From: Circinella umbellata
Taxonomy: Eukaryota > Mucoromycota > Mucoromycetes > Mucorales > Lichtheimiaceae
Assembly: GCA_025093555.1 (NCBI GenBank)
Contig: JAIWNF010000013.1
Span: 620,001 to 684,000, forward strand
Length of the DNA: 64,000 nucleotides
Direction: 5' to 3'
Part shown: positions 24,601 through 36,292 of the stretch, piece after piece
How the letters are laid out: every line of letters begins with the position of its first letter
Position numbering within the stretch: the stretch's first letter is position 1
The notes under the pieces: model-generated
What the model was told of the DNA's origin: nothing
Database searches by the model: none
Seen by the model: the letters and a program-made list of their open reading frames with translations, nothing else
Position numbers and translations under genes: made by a program

Positions 24601-26213
24601 TTTACTATCTCCTGCGGCCAGATCATTCATTTTTGGTAAAGTAGTTGTACTCAAACTATTGTTGTTAGAATTATTAGGCGAATATGATTGCTGTATTTGA
24701 TTATCATCGTCGTGCCATTCGTTTCGATGTAAATAAAATGAGAACCAAGTCTTCCAAGCATCCAGAATATGATACAATGCTTTCAATCGCTTTTTTTCAT
24801 TGGTTTGTATTACATAGTCGTTAGTGCTGTTTGTTTTTATGATATCTGATAATCCACATCGTAATGCATATCCAATTCCAACGCGCAGAGTCATATAAGC
24901 TTGCTCTTCACATATAGCACTACACTGATAATGAACAAGTAATACAGAAACACGTGTTAATTGTAATAAGGCATTGGTATCAAGCGACCGGTTCTTATCC
25001 ACCAAAAGTGCTGCGTCCCAAAAACGTCGATGAGCTTCTCGATAAAATAAGTCCGCATGGTATTCTAAACTGGATGCAATACTTTGACAACTGGTGGCAA
25101 GTGACTGAAAGGCAGCATGGAATACTAATGCGTGAATCGCATAAACAATTGTTTGTTCCATATAATTATTATTGTTAATATAATTACCATTAGAATCAAG
25201 TGTATTATTGTTCGGACTGCTACTACTTGTTGGAGTTTGTAACCCTGAAATGGTGGAAGTAACATTGTTGTTGCTAGTGGAGGGATTGTTGGATGATGAT
25301 GATGATGATGGGGTGTTGCAAAATAATTGCGTCAAAGCAGGTGCAGCTGCACTATGTAACACGGTAAAGTTAAATATGGTGCTATATAGCCAATTAAACT
25401 TGGAAAACAAGTTTATGATTTCTTTGGAAAGATTATCAGGAATCGCGTTATTGTTGTTATTGGTATTGCGGTTATTATTATTCACTTTCAGAAACTGTCT
25501 GAATTGTGTTATAAAATGAAGCCAGATTTTATAAGGTTGAGATGTCAAGTTGAAAAAGTCAAATAGTAAAGGAGGCAATTGTGTTCCGAGTAAATAACTT
25601 TTAGTAATGACACTTGTGCCGTTTTGACGCATAGATTCATATAAATCGTTTGAAAATGATATTCGTTTCAAGCTTGATCTTTTATATTCATGTTGTTGTT
25701 CCTGCTGCTCTTGTTTCTGCTGTTGCTGCGGCGCTGGTGATGATAATGTAGTGGTATATTTTTCCCCGGTTAAAGAATTTCGCTCATTTTTTTTTGTGGC
25801 AATTTTTGTGCTAGAGGCGGTAGTATGGTCCATTGTATCATCATCAAATGAAGTACTGTTGTTATGGCTACTATTACAACCATCGTCGCTGTTTAAAACG
25901 TCATCTTGGACCTTGATATGTTCGGTCCGTTGACGCCGATTCCCGTCGTCTTCATAACTGCACTCTAAACTATGTTGAATACACCTGGCACACGGGATCA
26001 CTATTTTATTAATTATTAAAAAAGATCGGGAGAAATAAAAGATTAGGCAAGTAGTTTTTGCTAATTGTCATTTATGAAATTAAAAAACTCACAGCCATCA
26101 CAACGCATTTTCTTTTGTCTGCATAATTGGCAAGCTTTCGGTACTTTATGTCGCTTAAATGGGAAATCTTCTTTTGAGCAAGAATGCCACCGGTACCCTT
26201 TATTAGACGTCAT
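21631..26213 (-). CDS. Zn(II)2Cys6 transcription factor, 1466 residues
   Basis: Fungal-type binuclear zinc cluster regulator. Exons 26213-26093, 26000-24505 and 24414-21631 sum to 1466 residues in frame. The cluster spans about residues 28-54. An intron interrupts it between the third and fourth cysteines, and the joined sequence (ACQLCRQKKMRCDG, then LIPCARCIQHSLECSY) gives exact C-x2-C-x6-C-x5-C-x2-C-x6-C spacing. A helical middle region (residues about 180-480, with LPPLLFDFFNLTSQPYKIW) is consistent with a fungal middle-homology domain. The C-terminal 900 residues are low complexity, with Gln, Asn, Ser and Ala runs, including nine alanines near FSEAAAAAAAAVAGG. The target pathway is unknown. 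The start is the only ATG that places the cluster near the N-terminus without repeat translation. Confidence 0.9.
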
Positions 26214-29200
26214 TTGCAACACCAAAGTGGTGAAAAGAAATATATTTGTATATAAAAAGAAAAGAGATATGAAAAGAAAGAAAAGAAAGAAAGAGGAAGA
26301 AAAAAAAGATAGAAAAAAAAAAGAAAGTTTGTTTTTTTTTTTGTTTGGGCTCACAACAGTATGTGTGTGTATATTATATGGAGACCTTCTGACGATTGAC
26401 GGTTTGGTGTATTAGTGAATGAGAACGAGGGTGTGGCCCTGCTTTTGAGTTAGTGGGTCAGTCTTATTTTAGGGTTTTGACAATTAACAAAAAATCCATT
26501 TCGTATCAGGATCTAGTATTTCTTCTTATTCTTCTTGTTTGTTCTTTAATAATGACCTCTCTGTTACGTTTCCTTATGATAATACAAATATGCGATAAAG
26601 TTAGAACGCGAGCGCGCGCAAAATAAAGCTATTCTAGCCACCACCAATTTATTACGCCGTCTTTGATTTCACTACACCCCCCAATTAAAAACTTTTTGTT
26701 TTAATCCATCGCTTGACTAACTTACATCTCCTCCCCCCCCCACTTTTTTTTTTGTAACCTTGTGTAAGAATTACCTCCCCGTCACTTTTCCATTCTTTAA
26801 ACACACCCCCGATTTTTTGTTGTTATACTAAGACTTTGCCCGCCAAAAAAAAAAAATTCAATATGTCGTGTGTGTGTGTTTGCATATCTTGATTGCTAAT
26901 ATGGTGAAATGGATTTAATGCTGATGTTAATAATAACAATGTACAAATACGCAAATAAAAAAGCTGGTATCTGTTATTATCCTGACTTAGTAGGCATGTT
27001 TATATATACAATACATATCATATTACAATTTCTTCTTCTAGGCATTATCATAAATATACGTGCCTGCAGTATACCAATTAAAAAAATGACATTTATCTTT
27101 TTTCTTGTTGCGCCGTGACGAAATGATTCATTTAAAAAGTTTCACACCAAATGTTGACGAAATAAATCTTGTAGTTAGGTTACTGTTCTTTACTTTCTCA
27201 GCGTTTATTTTTCCTCCTTTTTCTCTTTTCCCTTTAATGTCTGAAATTAAGTAAAGAAAATAATCTTGTAGTTATTGTTTCTATTATCATTATCATTACT
27301 ATTATCATTATTATCATTATCACTATTACTTTTATCATTAGTATTACTACGTACACCGCTGTTGTTTATTGTTATAATAATATCCTATCCTATATAATCC
27401 TATATAGCATAACATAACTTGTGAGCTCAACCTTTCCCTAAAAGCAATAAAAAAATACATTTCTTCTTGTTAGGAAACCATATAAACAAGTTGTGTGAGA
27501 TTTTTTATTATTACCCCACGTTGGTTTGGTTAGCAAAGTTTACTCATGCGATCGCTAACTTAAACAAGCCACAGAAACAACGGAACCAACCAAGCAATGA
27601 CCCGAGCCGAAGCTTGTTCCTTTCCGCCTATTTTACTTGTTACTGTACTACTTGTTTTTTTTACCCTTTTCTACCCCCAACTTTATGCCCTTTTCTTGTG
27701 ATACCATCAAAAAAAATAAAAAGGTTACAAAAAACGTCTGTATTATTATATATGTATATATAAATGTATAATATGAAAGGCAAACAAAAAAGAAACGATA
27801 AAAAAGAGAATAGGTTTCTTTTTTTCCCACCTGATCATGTGAGGCAGGAATCAAGAAAAAAGTGAAGAGGAAAAATTGATTTCTTTACTTCTAGACCCTT
27901 ATAAAAAATTGCATTATTGGTGTTATGCTGTGTGGGAGCCGAAGATCCCGTTACGTTTTTTATATAAAAAAAAGTACGAAGTTCTAGCGTTGTGTTACGT
28001 TAATCCCCTTGTTTCCTTTTGTCCCCCCCCTCTCCTCCAATTTCTTCGGGCTTTTTGCGTTTCACATCTTGACACTCTTAAATGTTACTTCCGTTCGAAA
28101 CGCCATTTATTTGATGCTTGTCCCCTTTTTTTATATATTTTACAGACTAATATTGTCTGTTCTTCTTTTATAATGTAACAAAGAGACGAGGAAAAAACCA
28201 CTAGTTTGGATTACAGTAGTACTTTTATATGTATTTTAAAATGACAATTATAGACAAATGAAAAAAAAATTTCTTGGTGCTGTTGTCTCCTGAGTAATGT
28301 TTAGTTACATTTATTACAACACAACAACGACAACGACAACTTAATTCTTGTTTTTAAGTATTTAGTAAACATTGCAGGTGATACCCGATTTAACAATATG
28401 TGATTATTGTAATACAATAGAGATAGGAATAAAAAACGAATGACAGTTTATGTTTATACAATAGTGAATTCACTTTGCCAATTAAAAAAAACTATCACAA
28501 ATTCGCTCATTATAGATTACGCATATTTATTTTACTGTAATAACCCGCAAAAAATATGTTATGGTTGATGTAGGCAATGAGGAATGGCTTTTGTACAACA
28601 ATTTATAATCTAAATAATGTAAATAATAATAAATTTCAGAAACCTGTAAAATCTAGCGCCACCCCTCAAACTTTTTTTTTATGTGTAATTTCATCTCATC
28701 TAACAAATGTACTTATTTAAAAACCTTTTATTTTTTTATTAAGCTGAAAACAATGACAGCTGCATTTACCAATCGTACATACTAATACGCATAATGTATG
28801 CTACATACGAAAAAGTAAACATTTAATTAAATACCAGTATATATATATTAGCACATGAGTTACCTTCATCATTCTTAAAGATATCATGAAAAGGGAATAG
28901 ATTACCAGGATTTTCACTAACGGTTGGCGCACCTTACTTTTCAACTTGGCAGAACACCGATCTCCATTTTGCGTTGGGACGACTTTTAACTTGGCGCATG
29001 ATGAAAATTAGATTGGCATTTAGTTTTTTTACCAATTTGGCTTTAGGTGAGTTTTACTTTGACGTTTGACTTATAATATATTATGAAAAAGCAACTGTGT
29101 GCGCTTTTCTATATGTTGGCACCCAAGGAATTTATAACCTGGTAGTCATTTTAATTAATTGGCAGATTATTCGTTTGCTCTTCCAGGAGGCAGTTTTAAA

Positions 29201-30035
29201 GAAGATATCGTGTACTTTATCTATCCTCAGCAGTCACTGGCGGTAACATACTTGGCAGAACCAGTAATGCGTAGTGTCAAAGAGTCTATCTTTGTTAGAA
29301 ACTTGCACTTGACATCAGCTTTTAATTTTGACCAGAGTTCCTTTATATGACCCACGGTTGATGCATATAAAGACACGTAAAGTACCTTGTAATTTCAGCT
29401 CCCCACAGTATCTATAGTGTATCTTGGCACTATACACTGTCGTATTCTAACATAACACTCCATAAATTTACATTACATGATATGGAAGTGTACAGATCTC
29501 AATTCTGAAAAAGAAATTAGTATAATCGAGATCATAGCTCCGTCTTTCCAAGTGAAGTATGTATTTTACCATAAAATCATTTTAAATATATGTATATTCT
29601 CGGTTCATCTTTATGCCAGCGTAGGAACCGGGTGTATGTTCAAGTGATGTTTAATTATATTGATAATGTAATTCAATAAAATAAATTGCTTCAGATTCAG
29701 AATTGATCGATTTCAATATTATTTATAAAAAGTTTTCATCATCTATCATTTAGCAGAATCCATGCTTATATTATTCTTTAGAAGTAATGGACACAACAAC
29801 TTAACAACACAGCTTAAATGCAACACTCCTACCATCACTATGAAATAATACCCAACGTGCACGTGTGCAAGCCATACATAAATTCATACATTTGTCAACG
29901 TTAAGAATTTTAATTATTTAGTACGTATGTTTATCCATTAATAAAGAAATTTAATTGATAATAGACTATTACTATTTTGATTAAAGTGTTTTTTGTGTTG
30001 ATAGAGAGTATATATTCAATGAGAAGAAAAATTAT
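26214..30035. other. gene-poor intergenic region
   Basis: 3.8 kb upstream of the Zn2Cys6 gene. The first 130 bp are a purine tract on the plus strand, a pyrimidine leader for the minus-strand gene. Then come ATT/ATC-type microsatellites (about 27285-27345), and around 28915-29345 a patch with recurring TTGGC words. A 63-codon frame at 29159-29350 lies inside that patch. I find no splice-supported gene. Confidence 0.55.
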
Positions 30036-30186
30036 AAGGCCAACCCCAGCAGTGGAGGTATTGCTGTTTCTATTTTAGATTCCAAATGCATTCGTTTTAA
30101 TGGTTTTTCTCCACCAGTTTACAACCACTGCTGGATATACATTGCGGGCTCTATTTTATTTTAGCACCGGTGCTGGGGTCGACCTT
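30036..30186. mobile_element. small non-coding inverted-repeat element (MITE-like)
   Basis: About 150 bp bounded by a 16-bp inverted repeat: AAGGCCAACCCCAGCA on the left and, on the opposite strand at the right end, AAGGTCGACCCCAGCA (14 of 16 match). The left arm also has an internal partner: CCAGCAGTGG at 30046-30055 is perfectly complementary to CCACTGCTGG at 30125-30134. No coding capacity. I see no clear target-site duplication, so the transposon call is tentative; a fold-back structure is the alternative. Confidence 0.5.
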
Positions 30187-30603
30187 TAAGTAGTTTTTAA
30201 TTATATATAATTAAAAAGGGAAGGAGAGAAGACAAATTGGCAACAATAAATGGCACAGAGTTATTTTTGCATTAATACATGCATTACTTAATATTCAAAA
30301 TCTCTTTTTTGAAATAAATCCTCATGAAATACAACTTGTTGACTACCTTTTGTCTTCGTCAACGCGTTTCATAATTCAATAAGGGTTCCGATTTGTCTTT
30401 CCATGATCTTGTTCTCCTCTTATCGGTATCCTTCTTATTCGGACTATCAGACAAATATCCTGGACTCGAGAAATTGAGCATTGGATGTCTTTTTCGCTTC
30501 TTGAATAATATGTGCTTTGATACAATTAACCATGATGCCTTTCTAATAAAGCAAATGCAAAAAAAAAGTTACTATCAAATCATCTTGATTTGATATATAG
30601 ATA

Positions 30604-30631
30604 TGAGAGAGAGAGAGAGAGAGAGAGAGAT
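30604..30631. repeat. (GA)n microsatellite
   Basis: About 14 perfect GA units. There is no gene immediately beside it. Confidence 0.9.
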
Positions 30632-30790
30632 TATTATAAAATATTCCACATTCCTTCAAACATACTATTGTATAAAGATAGAAAGCAAGTGAAGCGCGGT
30701 TGTCTTCAATTGTTGCCGGAAGCTGTGCCTCGGCCTTGGTATAATATATGTAATCCTTGCCATTTTTCTTTGTTCCTCGTATAGTTATCT

Positions 30791-33036
30791 TCAAACCATT
30801 ATTTGCGACGTGACGGCTTCAACCTCATCAACTAAACTTTTTAATGCAACACGACTTTCCAATGATTTTAATAATGAAACACGTAGCTTATCGCATTTCA
30901 CTATGCCCAATTCCATCCTTAAAAAATTAATTTTTAAGGATGAACAAAGGATCATAGGATGTTTAAGAGTCAATCCTTGAATTTCACCCTTCGATCCTTG
31001 AAGGTTCAAGAAATAAAATTTGATCGCTATTTTAAATTCCTATAACCTGTTCTAGCAGTTGATCCTTGAATTCAAGGATGAAATCATGCACGAATAAAAT
31101 AAATGCGCATCTTGTCTGTAATATAATCATGATTCATCCGGAGACTATGTACTATTTTGATAACTTTATTTCAGCTCTATAAATAACAAATATGCATATC
31201 ATCATCAGCAAACATAAAGATTTTAGAATTTCAACATACTGATACTAACCTCATTGATTAAAGCCACGATCCAACAAAAAACCATTATCAAATGAGAATG
31301 GATAAACATTAGTTCTATACCAGTCTTCATGGTTGACTTGAAGTAATAAGTTGGAAGATAGTAAATAATCCTATAATTTATAAAAGAAAAAATAATAATA
31401 ATATGAGACAAAAGGGTAACATGGTGACCACAGGTAGTCCAAACAAAAACAAAGATAACTCACATATGGTGGATGGCAATTCGGATGTATTCAATGAACG
31501 GAGTTTCTGATGATAGTTTCAATAAGGAAAGTTCTCGACGAATATCTTCGAAATCTTTTGTATTTTTGGCATCACACATCTTCGATAATATTTCGCGTTC
31601 TTTTAGTGTCAAAGCTGATTTCAATTTCGCGCCTAGCTCTTTCATCAAGGATTTGGGAACCTTATGTACTAATAGTCCTTTTCAGAACCTTCATAAAATA
31701 ATGATAGATCACTGTTTCGTTGAATTTTGCTAATATATTGAGCAAATATAATAATTAGTTTAGTCTATCATTATACTTATTGTCATTATTATCATTATTA
31801 TCATCATTATGCCAAAATACTTACCATTCTTTTTCAAGAAATCAATTCGACTTGGCAAGGAATAATCCAGAATCTCAAACTTTTTGTTCAAATTTAATAA
31901 TAATTCTGCACTTCTTTTCATAGATCGGGTGGTCCGGTTGCTGCTACTGATACTCGTATCTTGATTGGTATTATCGCCACCTCCCTCAGTATTGTTGTTG
32001 CTACTAATACCACGACTGCTGCTGCCGTTGTCGCTACTGTTGCTAGTATTGTCATCATTTTCAAGGTCAACGTTGGCATTATTATTATTGTTACTAGCGG
32101 TCCCTGTCTCGCTTCGTGTCATTCAACGGGTGGACGTCGCACCTACGGCAGCAGCTACAGCAGCTATCAAATCATGTTGTGAAAGAGTAGCAACACCGTG
32201 ACTGTTGACAGCTGCAAGGGGGTTCCTGACTTGACCCCCAAGTTGGAAGCAAGCCCCAAAACCCCCAATCGACTATACATTCAAAGCTGGATTCGATGCT
32301 ACTGCTCGTTTCTTCTCGTGTATAATGGGTCATCTTTGCTAAATCCGCAGCATCCAACTTCGACCAACCTCAGACCAGCCTAGGTCCATAGCATTCTAAA
32401 ACGGTTTCATTCAAACCACCAGTTAAAACATCATTCAGAAAACAATAGTGTCAAATATAACTATAAACATATCCATCTACCAACCTCACGTAAATTTTTC
32501 TGACGATTTTTTCTATGGGAATAGTGTTTAATAGCATTGAGGCAGTCCGCGAGAAGTCTTCGACAATTTTGTCTTGTTTTCTTCCCAATATCGAACCAAT
32601 TCCTTGGTGTATACAGTTTTAATAATTTCTAGAGCTGTATCAGGAGAGCAAATGTCGAGTTCGCTACAAATTCCTTCAACCTACTTTACTGTCTGCCATT
32701 TCTCAATCCGCGTGCTTTCCGCGTACTTGGCAATCCATTTTCTGAAATGATTCTTATTTATATAATAAAAAAATAAACCAACTATCGCGTTAGTATTATT
32801 ACAATATTACGTATGTTCCAAATAAATCGCTATTCTCCTTGATCCTCTTACCAATTTTTTTCTAGTAAATTTTTGGACATATTGAGGATTGAATGTAATG
32901 AAACTATGCCAGAAGATACTGAGAGACGAGATTTCAAGATGCTCATGGTCTCTTCTTTTTCTTTCCCTCTCCGACAAAAGACTTTTAATTTGACAGCAAC
33001 CAAAAGTCGTGCTATCCTATGGTCGTCTTCGGTCAT
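30791..33036 (-). pseudogene. decayed multi-exon gene of unknown family
   Basis: Several coding-like segments run in order on the minus strand with usable splice sites but disrupted frames. From 33036: MTEDDHRIARLLVAVKLK..., a donor at about 32846, an acceptor at about 32741, then WIAKYAESTRIEKW followed by a TAG, then CSELDICSPDTALEIIK, then a frame change into DFSRTASMLLNTIPIEK. Another segment starts at 32122 (Asn-rich), continues DYSLPSRIDFLKKN, splices to KSLMKELGAKLKSALTLKERE and ends near 31455. A third has EDWYRTNVYPFSFDNG near 31330 in a frame the splice does not reach. The last is LQGSKGEIQGLTLKHPMIL (31009-30791). The style recalls large lineage-expanded families in Mucoromycota, but I cannot name it. 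It may be more than one gene. Confidence 0.5.
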
Positions 33037-36000
33037 GCCTTACTATCCTGCAGTTTTGATACTTGATATTATGATATACGGGCTTCATAATAATAAAATC
33101 ACATTTGTATATAGATGATAATTTTTTTTTACTTATCAGGTACGTAACTAATGATAAAAATATTCTTTACTTAACTCCCCCCCCCTTTACTATTGTAAGT
33201 ATGTAATACTTTTGGTTAATGGAAGTACACGATATGTATGTTAACTTGACTTATACATTTTATTACAATTCCAAATATGATTTTTGAGGGATAGCTTATC
33301 TTATAAATACACATTTGGTCTTCATCTTTTTTTGATAGATATTGTGCCTATTTTATGGTTTTTACGACTGACAATTATATTATTTTTAAATTTTCCTTTA
33401 GTAAAAAGATTTAATCAACTTTCGCATTGTTTATAATATTTATTCAGACCCTGTTGTAATTTCATACTCTATATATACTATAAATGTACGATGTTTTTAT
33501 TTTTAATTTGTCATAAGCTGAATAAGGTAATTCATTATCATAATACTTTTGAAAATTATTCAAAACGAAACAAAAGCACCGGTTTTTTTAACGTCATTAT
33601 ATGTGAGAAAATATTATTTATGCAAAGGCACAACTTGCAGGGCAGGGTAGTAAAGAAAGACCAATGGCACAAACAAACACAGAGTACTAAATAAACACAG
33701 TCATGGGGGATGGCACGACTTTTAGTACTTGCCTTTACTTGCAACTTCGTTGCTATGGGTACGTCGTGTTTTATACCTTTTCCAACTCAAAGATTCATAC
33801 ACTACGACTCTTCCTGCTTATTACAGTTCTTGTTTCATGGTTATTCCTGGGGGGCTACCTTGTCCGCTCTGTTTTCATCGGCTCAGGGACGACTCGCTTA
33901 TTTCAGCTATTGTTTCATGGACGGTTCTTTCTGCTATATTTGATTTTATTTGTTTTTAAAGGACAACCCCCCAACAACAACAAATAAATAATAACATTAC
34001 ACTGTCACTGTCACTGTTATCATCATCATCATTATATTATAATAATAATAATAAAAAGCTAGATAAGTTTTGGGCCACAGTAGAACTTTTTATTTTTTAT
34101 TGGTAACGCATTGCTATATAATATGTTTCTGGTTATGTTATATGAACCACACTCTCATTATGATTGTTGTATGTTCTTTTTAAATTGACATAGTGTTATT
34201 CAACAACTAAAGGTAGGATACCTAGCAATTTTCAATATTTCATACTTTATATAAATCTTTCAAAATACCACAAGTTTAGATTTGAGAATCAACTAACACA
34301 GAAAAAAAGAATTGCACCTTCGGCATATATCTTTACCTATAATGTGACGCCATTACTTTTTTCAAGTATAATTTTTTTAATTGATTTATAGTGCAGTTAC
34401 GACCCTTTCTCCTTCTGTCTCTGATGTGATATTGAAAATATTCTCTTGTTTCAAAATATTTGTTAAAAAAAACATCTTTTATAATTCACATGATTAATGT
34501 TGCATTATAGTATTTGTACTACGTATATAAACATTTCTTTTTTGAATATTCAAAAATAATAGCAACCGAAGGATCATTATTAATGTTTACTTTCAGATTG
34601 AACCAATAAATGGTATGTATTTGAAAGAGAATTATTATTTTTTGTCAATTGTAAATATTATTGAAAAACAAATGGGCTCAGCAATTTATTTATTTTTTCT
34701 GTGTCACATAAATAACTTTGGGTTGGGGGAGAGGAAAAGGGATTTTTCATCATTCTTAATCTCGATAAAGCAAAAACCCGACCGATATAAAAATATATAA
34801 CGCATTTACTCCATTTAGACATACCTTAAATTTTTTTTCACAGGTCACTAATACCAATAAAAACACATTATGTTAATAATAATAATAATAATAATAATAA
34901 AATATTAAATCCCCATTTTTCGATTTATACGTGCAAATGTTATTATTGATACCTTTGGGGAAAAAAATAGGATAGGTTAAAATTACAATTGCTCATCGCA
35001 TGAAAAGTCCCGTACATAGTTGGAGAAGGGAAAGAAAAAAAAAAGAGAAAGAGGAAAATCCGACTGAAAGATCAGGTCACCATCATTCATTTACAGCGAA
35101 TACAGAAAGATACATATGTTTTGAATGCAGTGTTACTGTCACTGTCACACGCATATATTATGAAATAAGCGGCATAAAATCCAAATCGCTACTTTTTTGT
35201 TATTGGCTCACGGACTTGATATGGTTTCTCGTAATGACAGATTACTATTCTGATTATGAAATTAAAAAAGTCCCGGTGCGTTAATACAGAAGATAGTAAT
35301 TGGTTTCTGCTGTTGCTCAGCACATTAAATCATATAAAGTAATATTATCTAATATGTTCTATCTTGAGCAGTTATGATATAATCTTTGATGTCGATAAGT
35401 AGTGTTCAAATAATGAAACGTTACATGAAAGGTTAACACATTAAAATCTCAATTTTTTATTAATATTTACATATATATTTTCGCCTTTAGTAAACTCATA
35501 CACTTGAGGTAATCATAGCTTGTAGTTTAGATTATAAAACATATTTATTACTGTGCGTACTATCATGCGATCGTACGACAAAGTCAGCTTACTTTTTTTT
35601 GTAGTGTTGAATTGTTGTGTGGTGGAGGGGAAGTAAAAAACTTTTATATAATACTCAACTAGTATTCATTATTGACTTCTCTTAAACAGCAGAGGTGATG
35701 ATTCATATAGTAGGTTAAGTAGTAAATAGGATACTTAGTTACTTTTATTATTGTATTTGCTGAGTCATTGTAGTAATATAGATAGCTCATTAAAAAAACA
35801 AATTTTTGAATCGAACTTATGAGGTTAAATGACAAAATCATTGTTACTTCCCGGGTCTTTCTCTTGTCTACTATGTATAACGTGATGTCCCCGTAGTAAC
35901 AAAAAAAAAACGACTCCTATTATATTCCCATGGTATATTGGTTGTGTCACCAACGTCTATCTACAAATTGCTATATACTGACATAACAAAGAGTTTTTCT

Positions 36001-36292
36001 AATAATATGTATAATGACAACAAATACAACACTGCTAATAATAACATAGACAAAATACTATTTGGATTTAAATATTTCAAAAAAAAGTTACGATAAAAAC
36101 AAAAAATACGTAATAATAATTATAATAATATTTACAACAAGAAAAAAAAAAGTATATAAAAATTCAAAAAAGAAAGTGGAATAAAGGAAAAGACGTTAAA
36201 TAGGTATTTGATGAATGGAAGAAAAAACAGACGGAAGAGAGTGAGAGGGTTTGTGATTATATGTAACAAAAATGAATTTTTATAATTGATTA
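33037..36292. other. gene-poor intergenic region
   Basis: 3.3 kb with no supported gene. A somewhat GC-richer patch at 33700-33970 is open in all three plus frames and contains a partial internal duplication. A TAA microsatellite lies at about 34876-34900. The rest is AT-rich. Confidence 0.5.

Noticed and set aside
29159..29350. 63-codon open frame with soluble-protein composition
   Set aside because: Isolated, no splice partners and no recognised motif; kept only as part of the repeat-word patch.
30543..30794. 83-codon minus-strand frame
   Set aside because: Largely translation of the GA microsatellite as Ser-Leu.
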